Source of the DNA: Prochlorococcus sp. AG-442-M23
GTDB taxonomy: Bacteria > Cyanobacteriota > Cyanobacteriia > PCC-6307 > Cyanobiaceae
NCBI GenBank assembly: GCA_003209655.1
Contig: QCPW01000001.1
Location: 124,001-188,000 of the forward strand
Direction of reading: 5' to 3'
DNA: 64,000 nucleotides
The notes beneath the pieces were generated by a model. The model had not been told where the DNA came from. It was given only the letters and a program-made list of their open reading frames with translations, and did not search any database. The position numbers and the translations under genes are program-made. How positions within the stretch are numbered: position 1 is the first letter of the stretch; every line of letters starts with the position of its first letter. Below are positions 20,490 through 28,979 of the stretch, piece after piece.

Positions 20490-21984
20490 AGTCGTAAATA
20501 CCTTTGGAAGCTAAAACTTGCCTTGAAACCATTAGCGCAGACTGACTAACTCCTGCAGTGCCTTCCCCAGGATAGATTGAATCACCACATAACCACAAAC
20601 CTTGGAAAGGAGTCCTGCTGGATAATCCAAATAACCCAAAAACATCAGGATTCTGACCTAGCCCACCTACTATTCCATTTGGCCTATTAGTCCACCTTTC
20701 AAATCCCAAAGGGGTTGCTAATTCCTTATGAAGCCAATTTTCAGAAGCAATATCAAATTGACTTTCTAGAGCATTCGATATTTTTTGGAGATAGTCTCTT
20801 TTTTTTTCTATGTAATCCCTTTGATCTAAATCAATCCATTCGTTTGTTTTAGTAAAAAGGCTAGCAATTAATGTAATCTCGCCTTTTGGAGCTCTCCCAT
20901 CGCCCTCTTCACTAATGGAAATAAAAAGTGAACCTAATTCATCAGAAACGACTTGATAATGATAGGAAGTAATTTCTTTAATATGTTCTTTTTTTAAGGC
21001 CGAATAAAAAACCAAAGCTCCACTTGGTTTGGGAAGACTTTTTATTCTTTTTCGATAATTATGATTATGATCTAAAGAATTTTCTAGATGTTTTAACAGA
21101 GATTGAGGAGGTGGAGTATAAATTACATCATCTGCATAATAATCAAAGTTTTTTTTATTGGATATTGCAGAAACTTTCCAACTTTTTTTTACATCATCAA
21201 AATTTATCGAATTTATCTTTTGCCCAAAAATAACTTTAACTCCTGTTTTTTTTAATGAGTCTTCTAAGGCATTGCTTAAAACTTGCATTGATTTTTTTAA
21301 ATGCCATAGACCATGGGGTTGTTGACTCATTTGCAGTACTGTTGAACCATATAAAGCTGCTGTATTATGAATATCTTCTTGAGAATAAAGCTTTAATTGC
21401 AAATTAAGAAACTGTATTAATCTCTCATCATTAGATAATCCACAAATACGTAAAAGATCAAAAATAGTAGATTTAAGCAATATTCCTGTGATTAGATTCG
21501 TTGGAACTAATGCCTTCAAAAACTGTGACACATCCCACAAATTCTTAACTGGTAAAACAGGGTTTTTATTAGCAAAAGTCCAATTGCTCTTATGAATTAA
21601 AGTACATAGTTGCCAAAACTTACTACTACCTGGAAACTGGATTTCCCTTTCTCTAATCCATTCATTTTTATCATACCAAATAGGTATTGGTTTACTTCCA
21701 TCATTTAGATCAACAATACAAGCTGGATTTAAAATAGAGGCTTCAGGAACAGGAATATCTAGAAATTTAAAAATTTTAGAGTGTATTCCTCCTTCTTCCA
21801 AACCTGCTACTTGTGTTGCCCCAACATCAAAAATATATTTTTTTCTTCTAAAAGTTCCTGCGCATCCACCTGATTGTGTATGTGATTCAAGCAAAGTCAC
21901 TGAAAGACCTAGTTTTGATAAGATTGCTGCAGAAGTTAGTCCTGCTATACCAGCACCTACTACGACAATTTCATTCTTAGACAT
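20479..21984 (-). CDS. crtD: FAD-dependent oxidoreductase of the CrtD carotenoid desaturase family
   Basis: The 501-aa protein (ATG at 21984) begins IVVVGAGIAGLTSAAILSKL, the FAD-binding Rossmann motif. Its signature segments include GGCAGTFRRKKYIFDVGATQ, QMSQQPHGLWHLKKSM and the C-terminal LWLCGDSIYPGEGTAGVSQS. These match cyanobacterial CrtD (C-3',4' desaturase) more closely than CrtH. In other cyanobacteria CrtD serves myxol glycoside synthesis, which Prochlorococcus is not known to make, so the substrate here is uncertain. A longer open frame adds 16 non-homologous residues and is rejected. Its ATG lies 3 bp from the divergent kinase ATG. Confidence 0.8.
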   Translation of the reverse strand: MSKNEIVVVGAGIAGLTSAAILSKLGLSVTLLESHTQSGGCAGTFRRKKYIFDVGATQVAGLEEGGIHSKIFKFLDIPVPEASILNPACIVDLNDGSKPIPIWYDKNEWIREREIQFPGSSKFWQLCTLIHKSNWTFANKNPVLPVKNLWDVSQFLKALVPTNLITGILLKSTIFDLLRICGLSNDERLIQFLNLQLKLYSQEDIHNTAALYGSTVLQMSQQPHGLWHLKKSMQVLSNALEDSLKKTGVKVIFGQKINSINFDDVKKSWKVSAISNKKNFDYYADDVIYTPPPQSLLKHLENSLDHNHNYRKRIKSLPKPSGALVFYSALKKEHIKEITSYHYQVVSDELGSLFISISEEGDGRAPKGEITLIASLFTKTNEWIDLDQRDYIEKKRDYLQKISNALESQFDIASENWLHKELATPLGFERWTNRPNGIVGGLGQNPDVFGLFGLSSRTPFQGLWLCGDSIYPGEGTAGVSQSALMVSRQVLASKGIYDFNL

Positions 21985-21987
21985 TAA

Positions 21988-22866
21988 ATGAAAAAAATAC
22001 CATATATCGAAGTTAACGAAATTTGTAATCAATTAGGTGAAGGATTGCCAAAAAGTATCAAACAAGTATTTGGAGGAGATATTCATACATCTTGGAAAAT
22101 AGAATTTCAAAATACTAATTACTTTCTTAAAAGAAATGAGAGAAAAATAAGATTTCTCAAGTTTGAAGAGTCATGTCTGAATAATCTACAAAAATATATC
22201 AATTATGAAAACTTAGTTATTCCTCAAATCATATTATATCTAGAAGTTAATAATGTAGAACTTTTATTAATGGAATGGATAGATATGAACAATAGTGATC
22301 AACAAAAACTAGGTAGGGGTTTAGGAGAAATGCATATCGAATCTAATAAATTTAATCCAAAAAGTTTTGGCTATTCAACACAAGGCTTTATAGGAACGAC
22401 AAATCAAATAAAAGGATGGGAAAAAAATTGGGCCAAATGTTTTATTAATTTAAGAATTGAGCCTCAATTAAATTTATTAGGTAAAAACTTTTTAAATCAT
22501 GATATTAAAAATAAAATAAAGTCCAAAATCGAATCAGAACTATGTGACCATATCGCTCATAACTCTCTAGTTCATGGTGATTTATGGGCAGGCAATATAG
22601 GAGTAACTGAATTAAATAAAGGTGTAATATTTGACCCTGCAAGTTGGTGGGCAGATTGTGAAGTGGATATTGCAATGACCAGATTATTTGGTAATTTTCA
22701 AAATGAATTTTACGAAAATTACTATAAAATAATTCCTATTAAAAAAGGTTATAAAAAAAGAACTACTATTTATAATTTTTATCACATATTAAACCATGCC
22801 AATATGTTTGGGGGTTCATATCGTAATCAAGTAAAAAATTATATCCAGAATATATTGAGTATGTAA
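21988..22866 (+). CDS. fructosamine/ketosamine-3-kinase family protein
   Basis: Members phosphorylate ketosamines on glycated proteins, leading to deglycation. The 292-aa protein has the aminoglycoside-kinase-like catalytic loop HGDLWAGN (196-203) and the metal-binding DPASWWADCEVDIAM (216-230), both diagnostic of the family. Its ATG is 3 bp from the ATG of the divergent crtD, so each translation start region lies within the other gene. The bacterial substrate is unknown. Confidence 0.87.
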   Translation: MKKIPYIEVNEICNQLGEGLPKSIKQVFGGDIHTSWKIEFQNTNYFLKRNERKIRFLKFEESCLNNLQKYINYENLVIPQIILYLEVNNVELLLMEWIDMNNSDQQKLGRGLGEMHIESNKFNPKSFGYSTQGFIGTTNQIKGWEKNWAKCFINLRIEPQLNLLGKNFLNHDIKNKIKSKIESELCDHIAHNSLVHGDLWAGNIGVTELNKGVIFDPASWWADCEVDIAMTRLFGNFQNEFYENYYKIIPIKKGYKKRTTIYNFYHILNHANMFGGSYRNQVKNYIQNILSM

Positions 22867-22873
22867 ACTAAAT

Positions 22874-23239
22874 TTATCCTAGGTATGTTTTTTTAAGATT
22901 TTGTACTTTTTCTAAAACTGCTTCACGATTTTCACTTGTACGCAGATTTTGCCAACTCCACTGTCCTACAACTATTACCCCAAGAAGTTCAAGTAAGCCA
23001 GGTAGAATTGGGAAAAAATTAATCGTGTCAATAACAACTTTAATTATTATTTGAGCGATAACAACAACAGCTATTATTCCTGCTGCTTTACCATATTTTC
23101 CCATTTGGGTCCAATCAATAGTTCCAAGTGTTTCATTGATTTTTCCCATTACATCAGAATACTTCTCTGCAAAGCTTTTTGTTTCTGAGTTTGTATCGGA
23201 GCCGGAGTCTTGATTTGACTCAGGAGTGTTATCACTCAT
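22874..23239 (-). CDS. CAAD/CURT1-domain thylakoid membrane protein
   Basis: The 121-aa protein has a polar N-terminus of about 45 residues and two transmembrane helices (about 54-72 and 76-94). An amphipathic C-terminus, WSWQNLRTSENREAVLEKVQ, follows. This is the arrangement of the CAAD domain found in CURT1 thylakoid-curvature proteins and appended to some cyanobacterial aminoacyl-tRNA synthetases. It probably acts in thylakoid membranes. It ends 7 bp from the convergent kinase gene. Confidence 0.8.
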   Translation of the reverse strand: MSDNTPESNQDSGSDTNSETKSFAEKYSDVMGKINETLGTIDWTQMGKYGKAAGIIAVVVIAQIIIKVVIDTINFFPILPGLLELLGVIVVGQWSWQNLRTSENREAVLEKVQNLKKTYLG

Positions 23240-23503
23240 GAATTCAGTGAACTTAATATATGAACCAGACAGTATCGGAAAAATTGTCTGTTGACTACCT
23301 TTTTGTTATGCATAATTTCGAACCGAAACATTTTATATTCTGCGAGAACTATTGTCAACATTACAGTTTTGAGATATTTCGTCTCATATTTGGTTTACAA
23401 AAACTTCACAATATCATCTTGTTCTAACAATAAACACCCAAAACTTAATCAATAGAAAAAATTAAAAACGATAAAATTATTATTTAATTATTATGTTTAT
23501 AGA

Positions 23504-24667
23504 TTGTTTATTTTTGGAAAAAGGGTGAAAATATCAAAAAATCCAAACTCTGATTTTTTATCTTTAGATGAAGAAGAAAGATACAAAAAACATTTAACAC
23601 TTAAAGAAATAGGTCTTAAAGGACAATTAAGGCTGAGGGATTCTTCAGTGATTTGCATTGGGGCTGGAGGTCTGGGATCGTCAGTTTTGCTTTATCTCGC
23701 AGCTGCAGGCATTGGAAGAATTGGAATAGTTGATAATGATCAAGTTGAGAAATCTAATCTACAAAGGCAAATAATTCATGATACGAATAAACTTGGAAAT
23801 TTAAAAATTAATTCTGCCCAAGAAAGAATTAAAAATTTTAATCCTAATATTGAAGTAGTAACATTTAATAAAAGAATTAAGCCAGATAATATTTTAGAAA
23901 TCATTAAAGAGTTCGATATTGTATGTGATTGTTCAGATAACTTTGGCACTCGTTATTTAATTAACGATGCTTGCTTAATACTTAAAAAGACTTTAGTTTT
24001 TGGCAGTGTTCAAGGGTTTGAAGGGCAAATAAGTGTTTTTAATCTAAATAAAAACAGTCCTAATTTAAGAGACTTACTACCAGAGTCGCCCATAAAAAAT
24101 AATATTCCAAGCTGTGCAGAATTTGGGGTTGTAGGAGTCTCAACTGGTCTTATAGGAGTTTTACAAGTAAATGAAATAATAAAAATAATTTTAAAAAAAG
24201 GAGAAATTCTCGATGGAAAGATTATGATTTTTGATTTACTAAATATGAAAATAAAAACATTAAATTTGAAGGCTGATAAGTTAAATAAAAAAATTAAAAA
24301 CCTTTCTCAGTATGCAGATTTTTATCAAGATTCAATATGCCCAGATACTATTAAGGTCATGAAAATAAATGCCAAGGAATTTGATAATTTATACAAAGAA
24401 AAATTTAATAAAATACTTTTAATTGATGTAAGAGAAAATGAAGAATTTAATAAATCATCCATTAAAGGTTCTATATCTATACCCCTCAATAAACTTGATC
24501 AAAAATCTCAAGTAGAATTTCTTCAACGAGAAAGTTTGGGTAAAGAAATTTTTACATTATGTCAATTGGGAATTCGTTCAGAAAAAGCTTCAAAAATTCT
24601 AATGAAATATAAAATTTCATCAAAATCAATAGAAGGTGGAATTAATAAAATTAATCAATACTATTAA
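23504..24667 (+). CDS. moeB: ThiF/MoeB-type adenylyltransferase with C-terminal rhodanese domain
   Basis: Such proteins adenylate the C-terminus of MoaD/ThiS-like sulfur carriers and pass sulfur via the rhodanese domain. The nucleotide motif IGAGGLGSS is at about 52-60, RSNLQRQ-type KSNLQRQ at 83-89, a conserved NIPSCAEFGVVG cysteine at 204, and a rhodanese loop CQLGIRS with C353. Both CxxC zinc pairs of canonical MoeB are missing. The start is uncertain: TTG at 23504 or GTG at 23525, the latter with a better GGAAAAAGG upstream. Whether it serves molybdopterin, thiamine or tRNA thiolation cannot be told. Confidence 0.82.
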   Translation: MFIFGKRVKISKNPNSDFLSLDEEERYKKHLTLKEIGLKGQLRLRDSSVICIGAGGLGSSVLLYLAAAGIGRIGIVDNDQVEKSNLQRQIIHDTNKLGNLKINSAQERIKNFNPNIEVVTFNKRIKPDNILEIIKEFDIVCDCSDNFGTRYLINDACLILKKTLVFGSVQGFEGQISVFNLNKNSPNLRDLLPESPIKNNIPSCAEFGVVGVSTGLIGVLQVNEIIKIILKKGEILDGKIMIFDLLNMKIKTLNLKADKLNKKIKNLSQYADFYQDSICPDTIKVMKINAKEFDNLYKEKFNKILLIDVRENEEFNKSSIKGSISIPLNKLDQKSQVEFLQRESLGKEIFTLCQLGIRSEKASKILMKYKISSKSIEGGINKINQYY

Positions 24668-24687
24668 GTTAAATATTTTAAGAAAGT

Positions 24688-25848
24688 TTAATAATCCACC
24701 CCTCTTTTTAAATCAACTCCAACATTCGCATAATGCTTATGACAAACCATTTCAGAATATACATTTGCCAGTTCGAAGTATGCAGGTTCATTTTTACATC
24801 GCCCAGTTATAACAACTTCTGTATCTGCAGGTTTTTTTAGGAGAGTTTGATATATAGATTCAACGGGTAAAAGTTCTAAATCAACTGTTGGATTTAGTTC
24901 ATCCAAAATAATAGTTTTATATAAACCACTAAGAATAGCCGCTTTAGCAATTTCCCATGCTCTTTCAGCTTCAACATAATCAACTGGTTGTTGTTGGCCC
25001 CTCCATACTATGGCATCTCTTCCAGAACGTAAGTGATCCACTAAATGCGGATAACTCTCTCTCAAAGCTCCAATTGCAGCATCTTCGGTATAACCATTTC
25101 CCCCTTTTAGCCATTGCAATATTAAAACTCTATGACTCTTATCTTGAGATATTCCTTTACCAATAGCTTGAAGAGCTTTGCCAAGTGCACTTGTGGATTT
25201 ACCTTTACCCTCACCAGTATAAACTTCAATTCCACCACAAAAATTCATTTCCCTATTAGATTCATGAGAATCTCCTCTTTGGCGTGGTCTCATTTCTGAA
25301 TGAAGTTGAGATATTCGTATCAATTCAGAAGGCGCTGCCCTTCCTGTAATAATTATTTCTAAACCATCAGGTCGATTTTGAAGAGAGTTTACTACTTCTT
25401 CAATGCTAAGCATCCCTAAATCTAAAACCGGATTCAATTCATCAAGAACAACTACTGAATACAGAGAACTTGCAATTGCTCCCTTGGCAATATTCCAACC
25501 TCTCTCAGCCTCAGTAATATCAGATTTTGTAACTTGGTCAGCATTAAAAAATTCAGATCTACCTGTCCTGACATGATCAATTAAATGTGGGAACCCTCTC
25601 TGTAATGCTTCTATTGCTGAGTCTTCATCGTATGACCTTTCCGGGCCTTTTAAGAATCTAAGCAATAAAACTCTAGACTGTTTTTTTTCGCATATCCCTA
25701 AACCTATTGTCCTTAGTACAACTCCCAAGGCAGCCTGACTTTTACCTTTTCCTTCCCCGTCATAAATGTGTAATTGACCTTTAGATCTTTCTTGACTGTC
25801 ACTTGCAGTGACAATTCCAATACCTCTATTTTTACTAGTATTTGTCAA
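24688..25848 (-). CDS. cobO: cob(I)alamin adenosyltransferase, tandem-duplicated
   Basis: CobO-type enzymes adenosylate corrinoids in B12 synthesis. This 386-aa protein is two complete copies in tandem. Copy one has P-loop GEGKGKSQAALG (31-42) and VVVLDELNPVLDLG (132-145). Copy two has GEGKGKSTSALG (212-223) and TIILDELNPTVDLE (312-325). Usual single-domain enzymes are about 200 aa. Both P-loops look intact, so both halves may bind ATP. Marine cyanobacteria make pseudocobalamin, so that is the likely substrate. Confidence 0.9.
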   Translation of the reverse strand: MTNTSKNRGIGIVTASDSQERSKGQLHIYDGEGKGKSQAALGVVLRTIGLGICEKKQSRVLLLRFLKGPERSYDEDSAIEALQRGFPHLIDHVRTGRSEFFNADQVTKSDITEAERGWNIAKGAIASSLYSVVVLDELNPVLDLGMLSIEEVVNSLQNRPDGLEIIITGRAAPSELIRISQLHSEMRPRQRGDSHESNREMNFCGGIEVYTGEGKGKSTSALGKALQAIGKGISQDKSHRVLILQWLKGGNGYTEDAAIGALRESYPHLVDHLRSGRDAIVWRGQQQPVDYVEAERAWEIAKAAILSGLYKTIILDELNPTVDLELLPVESIYQTLLKKPADTEVVITGRCKNEPAYFELANVYSEMVCHKHYANVGVDLKRGVDY

Positions 25849-25956
25849 TTGAAAAAAGGTAAGTAAATTTAATTTAGGATATAGTTAATAATATTATTAG
25901 AAATTTAATAATAAATAAACCTATCAATATCTTACTTAAATTTTAAAAACTTTAAT

Positions 25957-26790
25957 ATGTTCTATCAACTTGAAATTCTCTCTGATGAACAAAAGGAAAA
26001 ACTCCAAATAATAAGAAGTTTTTTCAAAAATCTGAATAGCGTTTGCATAGCCTATTCAGGAGGAGTAGATAGTACATTGGTAGCCTCTTTAGCATTTGAG
26101 CAGCTAGGGAGCAAAGCTGTAGCAATTACAGGTGTTTCTCCTGCATTAGCTAAAACATTACTCGACGAAGCAAAAAGCCAGGCAAGATGGATAGGCATAC
26201 AACATTTAGAAATACAGACATCAGAATTAGATGAACCAAGTTATAGTAAAAATCCTAATAACAGATGTTTTGCATGCAAAAAAGAATTACACAAACATAC
26301 TACATCTTTATCTAAAAGACTTAACTATAAAACTATCTGTGATGGAGTAAATCTTGATGATCTCAAGGATTATAGACCTGGAATTAAAGCAGCCAAAGAA
26401 GCAGGGGTCATATCTCCCTTAGCAAAATTTAAGTTTACCAAAAAGGATATAAGAGACATCTCAAGAGCATTAGGCTTCCCTTGGTGGGATAAACCTGCAC
26501 AACCTTGTTTATCTTCTAGATTTCCTTATGGCTATCAAATAACATATGAAAGACTAAAGATGGTAGAACAAGCTGAAGAATATATAAAAAGAGGAAACAT
26601 CTCAGAAGTTAGAGTTAGATGTCATGGCTCAACAGCGAGAATAGAAATACCTCAAAATGAATTACAAATATTTTTTAATGAGTTTGATTTTAATGAATTA
26701 GTTTACTATTTTTCAAAGCTAGGTTTTAGTAGCACAACCCTTGATCTTGAAGGGTTAATCAGCGGCAAGCTAAATCGACAAAACTCATAA
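25957..26790 (+). CDS. larE: LarE-type ATP-dependent sulfur transferase
   Basis: LarE donates sulfur from its own cysteine to the nickel-pincer cofactor in Lactobacillus. The 277-aa protein has the PP-loop AYSGGVDSTLVA (32-43), a CFACK motif (104-108) and WDKPAQPCLSSRFPYG, where C184 corresponds to the sacrificial cysteine. larB, larC and larA are not nearby, so a lactate racemase role is not supported locally and another sulfur-transfer target is possible. Confidence 0.85.
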   Translation: MFYQLEILSDEQKEKLQIIRSFFKNLNSVCIAYSGGVDSTLVASLAFEQLGSKAVAITGVSPALAKTLLDEAKSQARWIGIQHLEIQTSELDEPSYSKNPNNRCFACKKELHKHTTSLSKRLNYKTICDGVNLDDLKDYRPGIKAAKEAGVISPLAKFKFTKKDIRDISRALGFPWWDKPAQPCLSSRFPYGYQITYERLKMVEQAEEYIKRGNISEVRVRCHGSTARIEIPQNELQIFFNEFDFNELVYYFSKLGFSSTTLDLEGLISGKLNRQNS

Positions 26791-26791
26791 T

Positions 26792-27226
26792 TTAATTTAT
26801 TGTTCTTATTTGATGATGAACTTTTAAAGGAGGATTTCTGTTGATTACTCGTAAGAGATGTTCTTTAGCCATCAAAGCTTGAATTAAGTACTTGCATGAT
26901 ATGTCTGGCTTCATATTTTGGCCACATGTAAAAATATCAACTGCAGAATAATGAGCCTCAGGCCATGTATGTATTGAAAGATGAGATTCAGCGAGTAAAG
27001 CTATTGCTGTAACTCCCTGAGGTTCAAATTTATTACTAATAAGATTCAAAACTGTTGCATTAGCAAGTTTGGCAGCATTATTTAATGTACAACGCAAAAA
27101 AGATTCATCATTTAATTTTTCGTAATTACAGTTATAAAGCTCTAACAAAAAATGCTTACTTTGATAAAGTAATTTGTCCCCATCACTTAATGCTTGAAAA
27201 GTTTGATTTTTTTTTGGAACTTTCAT
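26792..27226 (-). CDS. speD: S-adenosylmethionine decarboxylase proenzyme
   Basis: SpeD makes decarboxylated AdoMet for spermidine synthesis and self-cleaves to create a pyruvoyl group. The 144-aa proenzyme has the class I motif LLAESHLSIHTWPEAHYSAV. Cleavage is expected between E80 and S81, with catalytic histidines and C101 following. It ends 1 bp from the end of convergent larE and lies 48 bp after recF on the same strand. speE is not in the window. Confidence 0.94.
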   Translation of the reverse strand: MKVPKKNQTFQALSDGDKLLYQSKHFLLELYNCNYEKLNDESFLRCTLNNAAKLANATVLNLISNKFEPQGVTAIALLAESHLSIHTWPEAHYSAVDIFTCGQNMKPDISCKYLIQALMAKEHLLRVINRNPPLKVHHQIRTIN

Positions 27227-27274
27227 TAACGTACTTTATATAAATTTTAGATTTTAAAAATTACAATATTCCAA

Positions 27275-28366
27275 TTATAAGTGAATCATTTGAGAAGAGC
27301 TTAAAAAAGATTGATTGAATTTATCTAAATGCGTCGCACTTATAAAACATTGGCTATCTTTCCCTACCGAATTCAATAACAAATTTTGCCTAGTAATATC
27401 AAGCTCAGCCAAAACATCATCCAATATAAGAAGCGGAGGTAAATTTATGATATTACGCACTAAATCAAGTTCAGCCATTTTTAGAGCTAAAATAAAAGTT
27501 CTTTGTTGACCAGATGAACCATATTTTCTTATAGAAATATCATTAATAAGAAACTCCATATCATCACGATGAGGACCAAAGTTACATTTTCCAGTTAACG
27601 CCTCTATTGACCTTTGTTTTTGTAATTGTTCCAATATTTTTTTACATATAAGACCTTCTTCTTCTTCTTCTTGACTAATATTTTCTACACCAGAAAGATA
27701 ATTTATACCGACTTGCTCTTTGGATTTACTTAAATGATTATGCCAATATTCAACATACGGTCTAATTTTTGCTAATGCTCTCCTCCTACGTCTAAAAATT
27801 CTTGTACTTATTAATGACATTTGAATATCAAAACTTTCAATAACTTCTATTGATTGATTTTTTTGGTAGCTTTCTGAACGCCAAAAATGACTTCTTTGTT
27901 TTAAAAGTCTTTGAAATCTATGAATCAATTCTAAATATACCGGTTCAAGCTGAGACACAACTTTATCAATCCATATTCTTCTATAACTAGGTTCACTTTT
28001 TACAATATTGATATCATTCGAACAGAAACATACACTCCTAATATAGTTTTTTATTTCACTCTGCTTTTTCAATAACGAGTTATTAACATAAATTTTTTTA
28101 GCTCCCTTCCTAAATAAATTTACTTTTAATTCATCGGTAAAATCTATTTGACCAACAATAGCTGCCATCTCACTATTATTGTCAATTAAATCTTTATCAC
28201 TTAATGCTCTACTAGACCTTAATTGACTTAGGAATTCAACTGATTCCAGCAAATTCGACTTACCAATACCATTACAACCAAGAACAATAGCTCTTTGTTC
28301 ATGAAGGTCAATCTCAAAACTTTTATGGTTTCGAAAATTATTTATTTTTAAGTTATTTAAAAAAAT
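27275..28366 (-). CDS. recF: DNA repair protein RecF, apparently with an ATT start codon
   Basis: RecF is an SMC-like ATPase that loads RecA at gaps. The frame is open from 28387 downward and reads FLNNLKINNFRNHKSFEI, then Walker A GCNGIGKS. Later come QQRTFILALKMAELDL and the Walker B LLILDDVLAELD. No ATG, GTG or TTG occurs in frame before Walker A; the first is TTG at 28252, which would remove it. The ATT at 28366 sits exactly where RecF proteins begin and gives 363 aa, a normal length. It is flanked by A8/T7 runs. AUU starts are known for infC, so this may be real; a sequencing or assembly error upstream is the alternative. Confidence 0.85.
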   Translation of the reverse strand: MFLNNLKINNFRNHKSFEIDLHEQRAIVLGCNGIGKSNLLESVEFLSQLRSSRALSDKDLIDNNSEMAAIVGQIDFTDELKVNLFRKGAKKIYVNNSLLKKQSEIKNYIRSVCFCSNDINIVKSEPSYRRIWIDKVVSQLEPVYLELIHRFQRLLKQRSHFWRSESYQKNQSIEVIESFDIQMSLISTRIFRRRRRALAKIRPYVEYWHNHLSKSKEQVGINYLSGVENISQEEEEEGLICKKILEQLQKQRSIEALTGKCNFGPHRDDMEFLINDISIRKYGSSGQQRTFILALKMAELDLVRNIINLPPLLILDDVLAELDITRQNLLLNSVGKDSQCFISATHLDKFNQSFLSSSQMIHL

Positions 28367-28444
28367 TTTTTTTGATGCGTTCCTTAGTTAAATTAGCTAA
28401 GTTTAGAATATTTAGAATTTCTTTAAAGAAATTGAAAAAATTAA

Positions 28445-28518
28445 GGGCATGTAGCTCAGTTGGATAGAGCATCAGATTCCGGTTCTGAGTGTCGGGGGTT
28501 CGACTCCCTCCATGCTCG
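28445..28518 (+). tRNA. tRNA-Arg (CCG)
   Basis: A 74-nt cloverleaf with acceptor GGGCATG/CATGCTC, D-arm GCTCAGTTGGATAGAGC, anticodon loop TTCCGGT (anticodon CCG) and T-arm GGGGG-TTCGACT-CCCTC. Discriminator G; CCA is not encoded. It lies between divergent recF and the end of the GNAT gene. Confidence 0.97.
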
Positions 28519-28529
28519 TAATCAAAAAT

Positions 28530-28976
28530 TCAAAGTTTGAAACTCATTACCCTTATTCCATTTGGATCTAATATAAAACCGCATTCTTCTAGACTTTGAA
28601 ATGAAGATACTGGGGCTTGTACAGAAATACTACATCCTGGCATTTCTCTATTAATTTTTTCAAGAGTTGCTCGAAGTAATACTGAGTAAAAAATATTTTG
28701 GTTACTTCCTTTCTCAGCGCTTAGATTCCATAAATTGGCATTCAGTCCTCTGTCCGATGTGACCCTTACAAAACCACAGAGCTTATTTTTAGATTTGCTT
28801 TGGATAGTAAAGAAGAAATTACTATTTTTTATAGCCAGAGATATCTTTTGAATTGGAAATGATTCACAACCGCAATTTACCAAAAGTTTATTTAACTCCT
28901 TAGCAGTTGGAACTTGAGAAGAATTAACAAAATAACCGTCTGGAAGAACTAGTTTTTTAGAAGAAAAATATTGCAA
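28530..28976 (-). CDS. GNAT-family N-acetyltransferase-like protein
   Basis: The 148-aa protein has a GNAT-like layout: SKNKLCGFVRVTSDRGLNAN (beta-strand region, about 61-80), then an acetyl-CoA-loop region that is only weakly Q/RxxGxG-like, and a C-terminal FQSLEECGFILDPNGIRVMS strand pair typical of the fold. The start is TTG at 28976, just 3 bp after the ppc stop; no in-frame ATG gives a full-length product. The substrate is unknown. Confidence 0.65.
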   Translation of the reverse strand: MQYFSSKKLVLPDGYFVNSSQVPTAKELNKLLVNCGCESFPIQKISLAIKNSNFFFTIQSKSKNKLCGFVRVTSDRGLNANLWNLSAEKGSNQNIFYSVLLRATLEKINREMPGCSISVQAPVSSFQSLEECGFILDPNGIRVMSFKL

Positions 28977-28979
28977 AGA

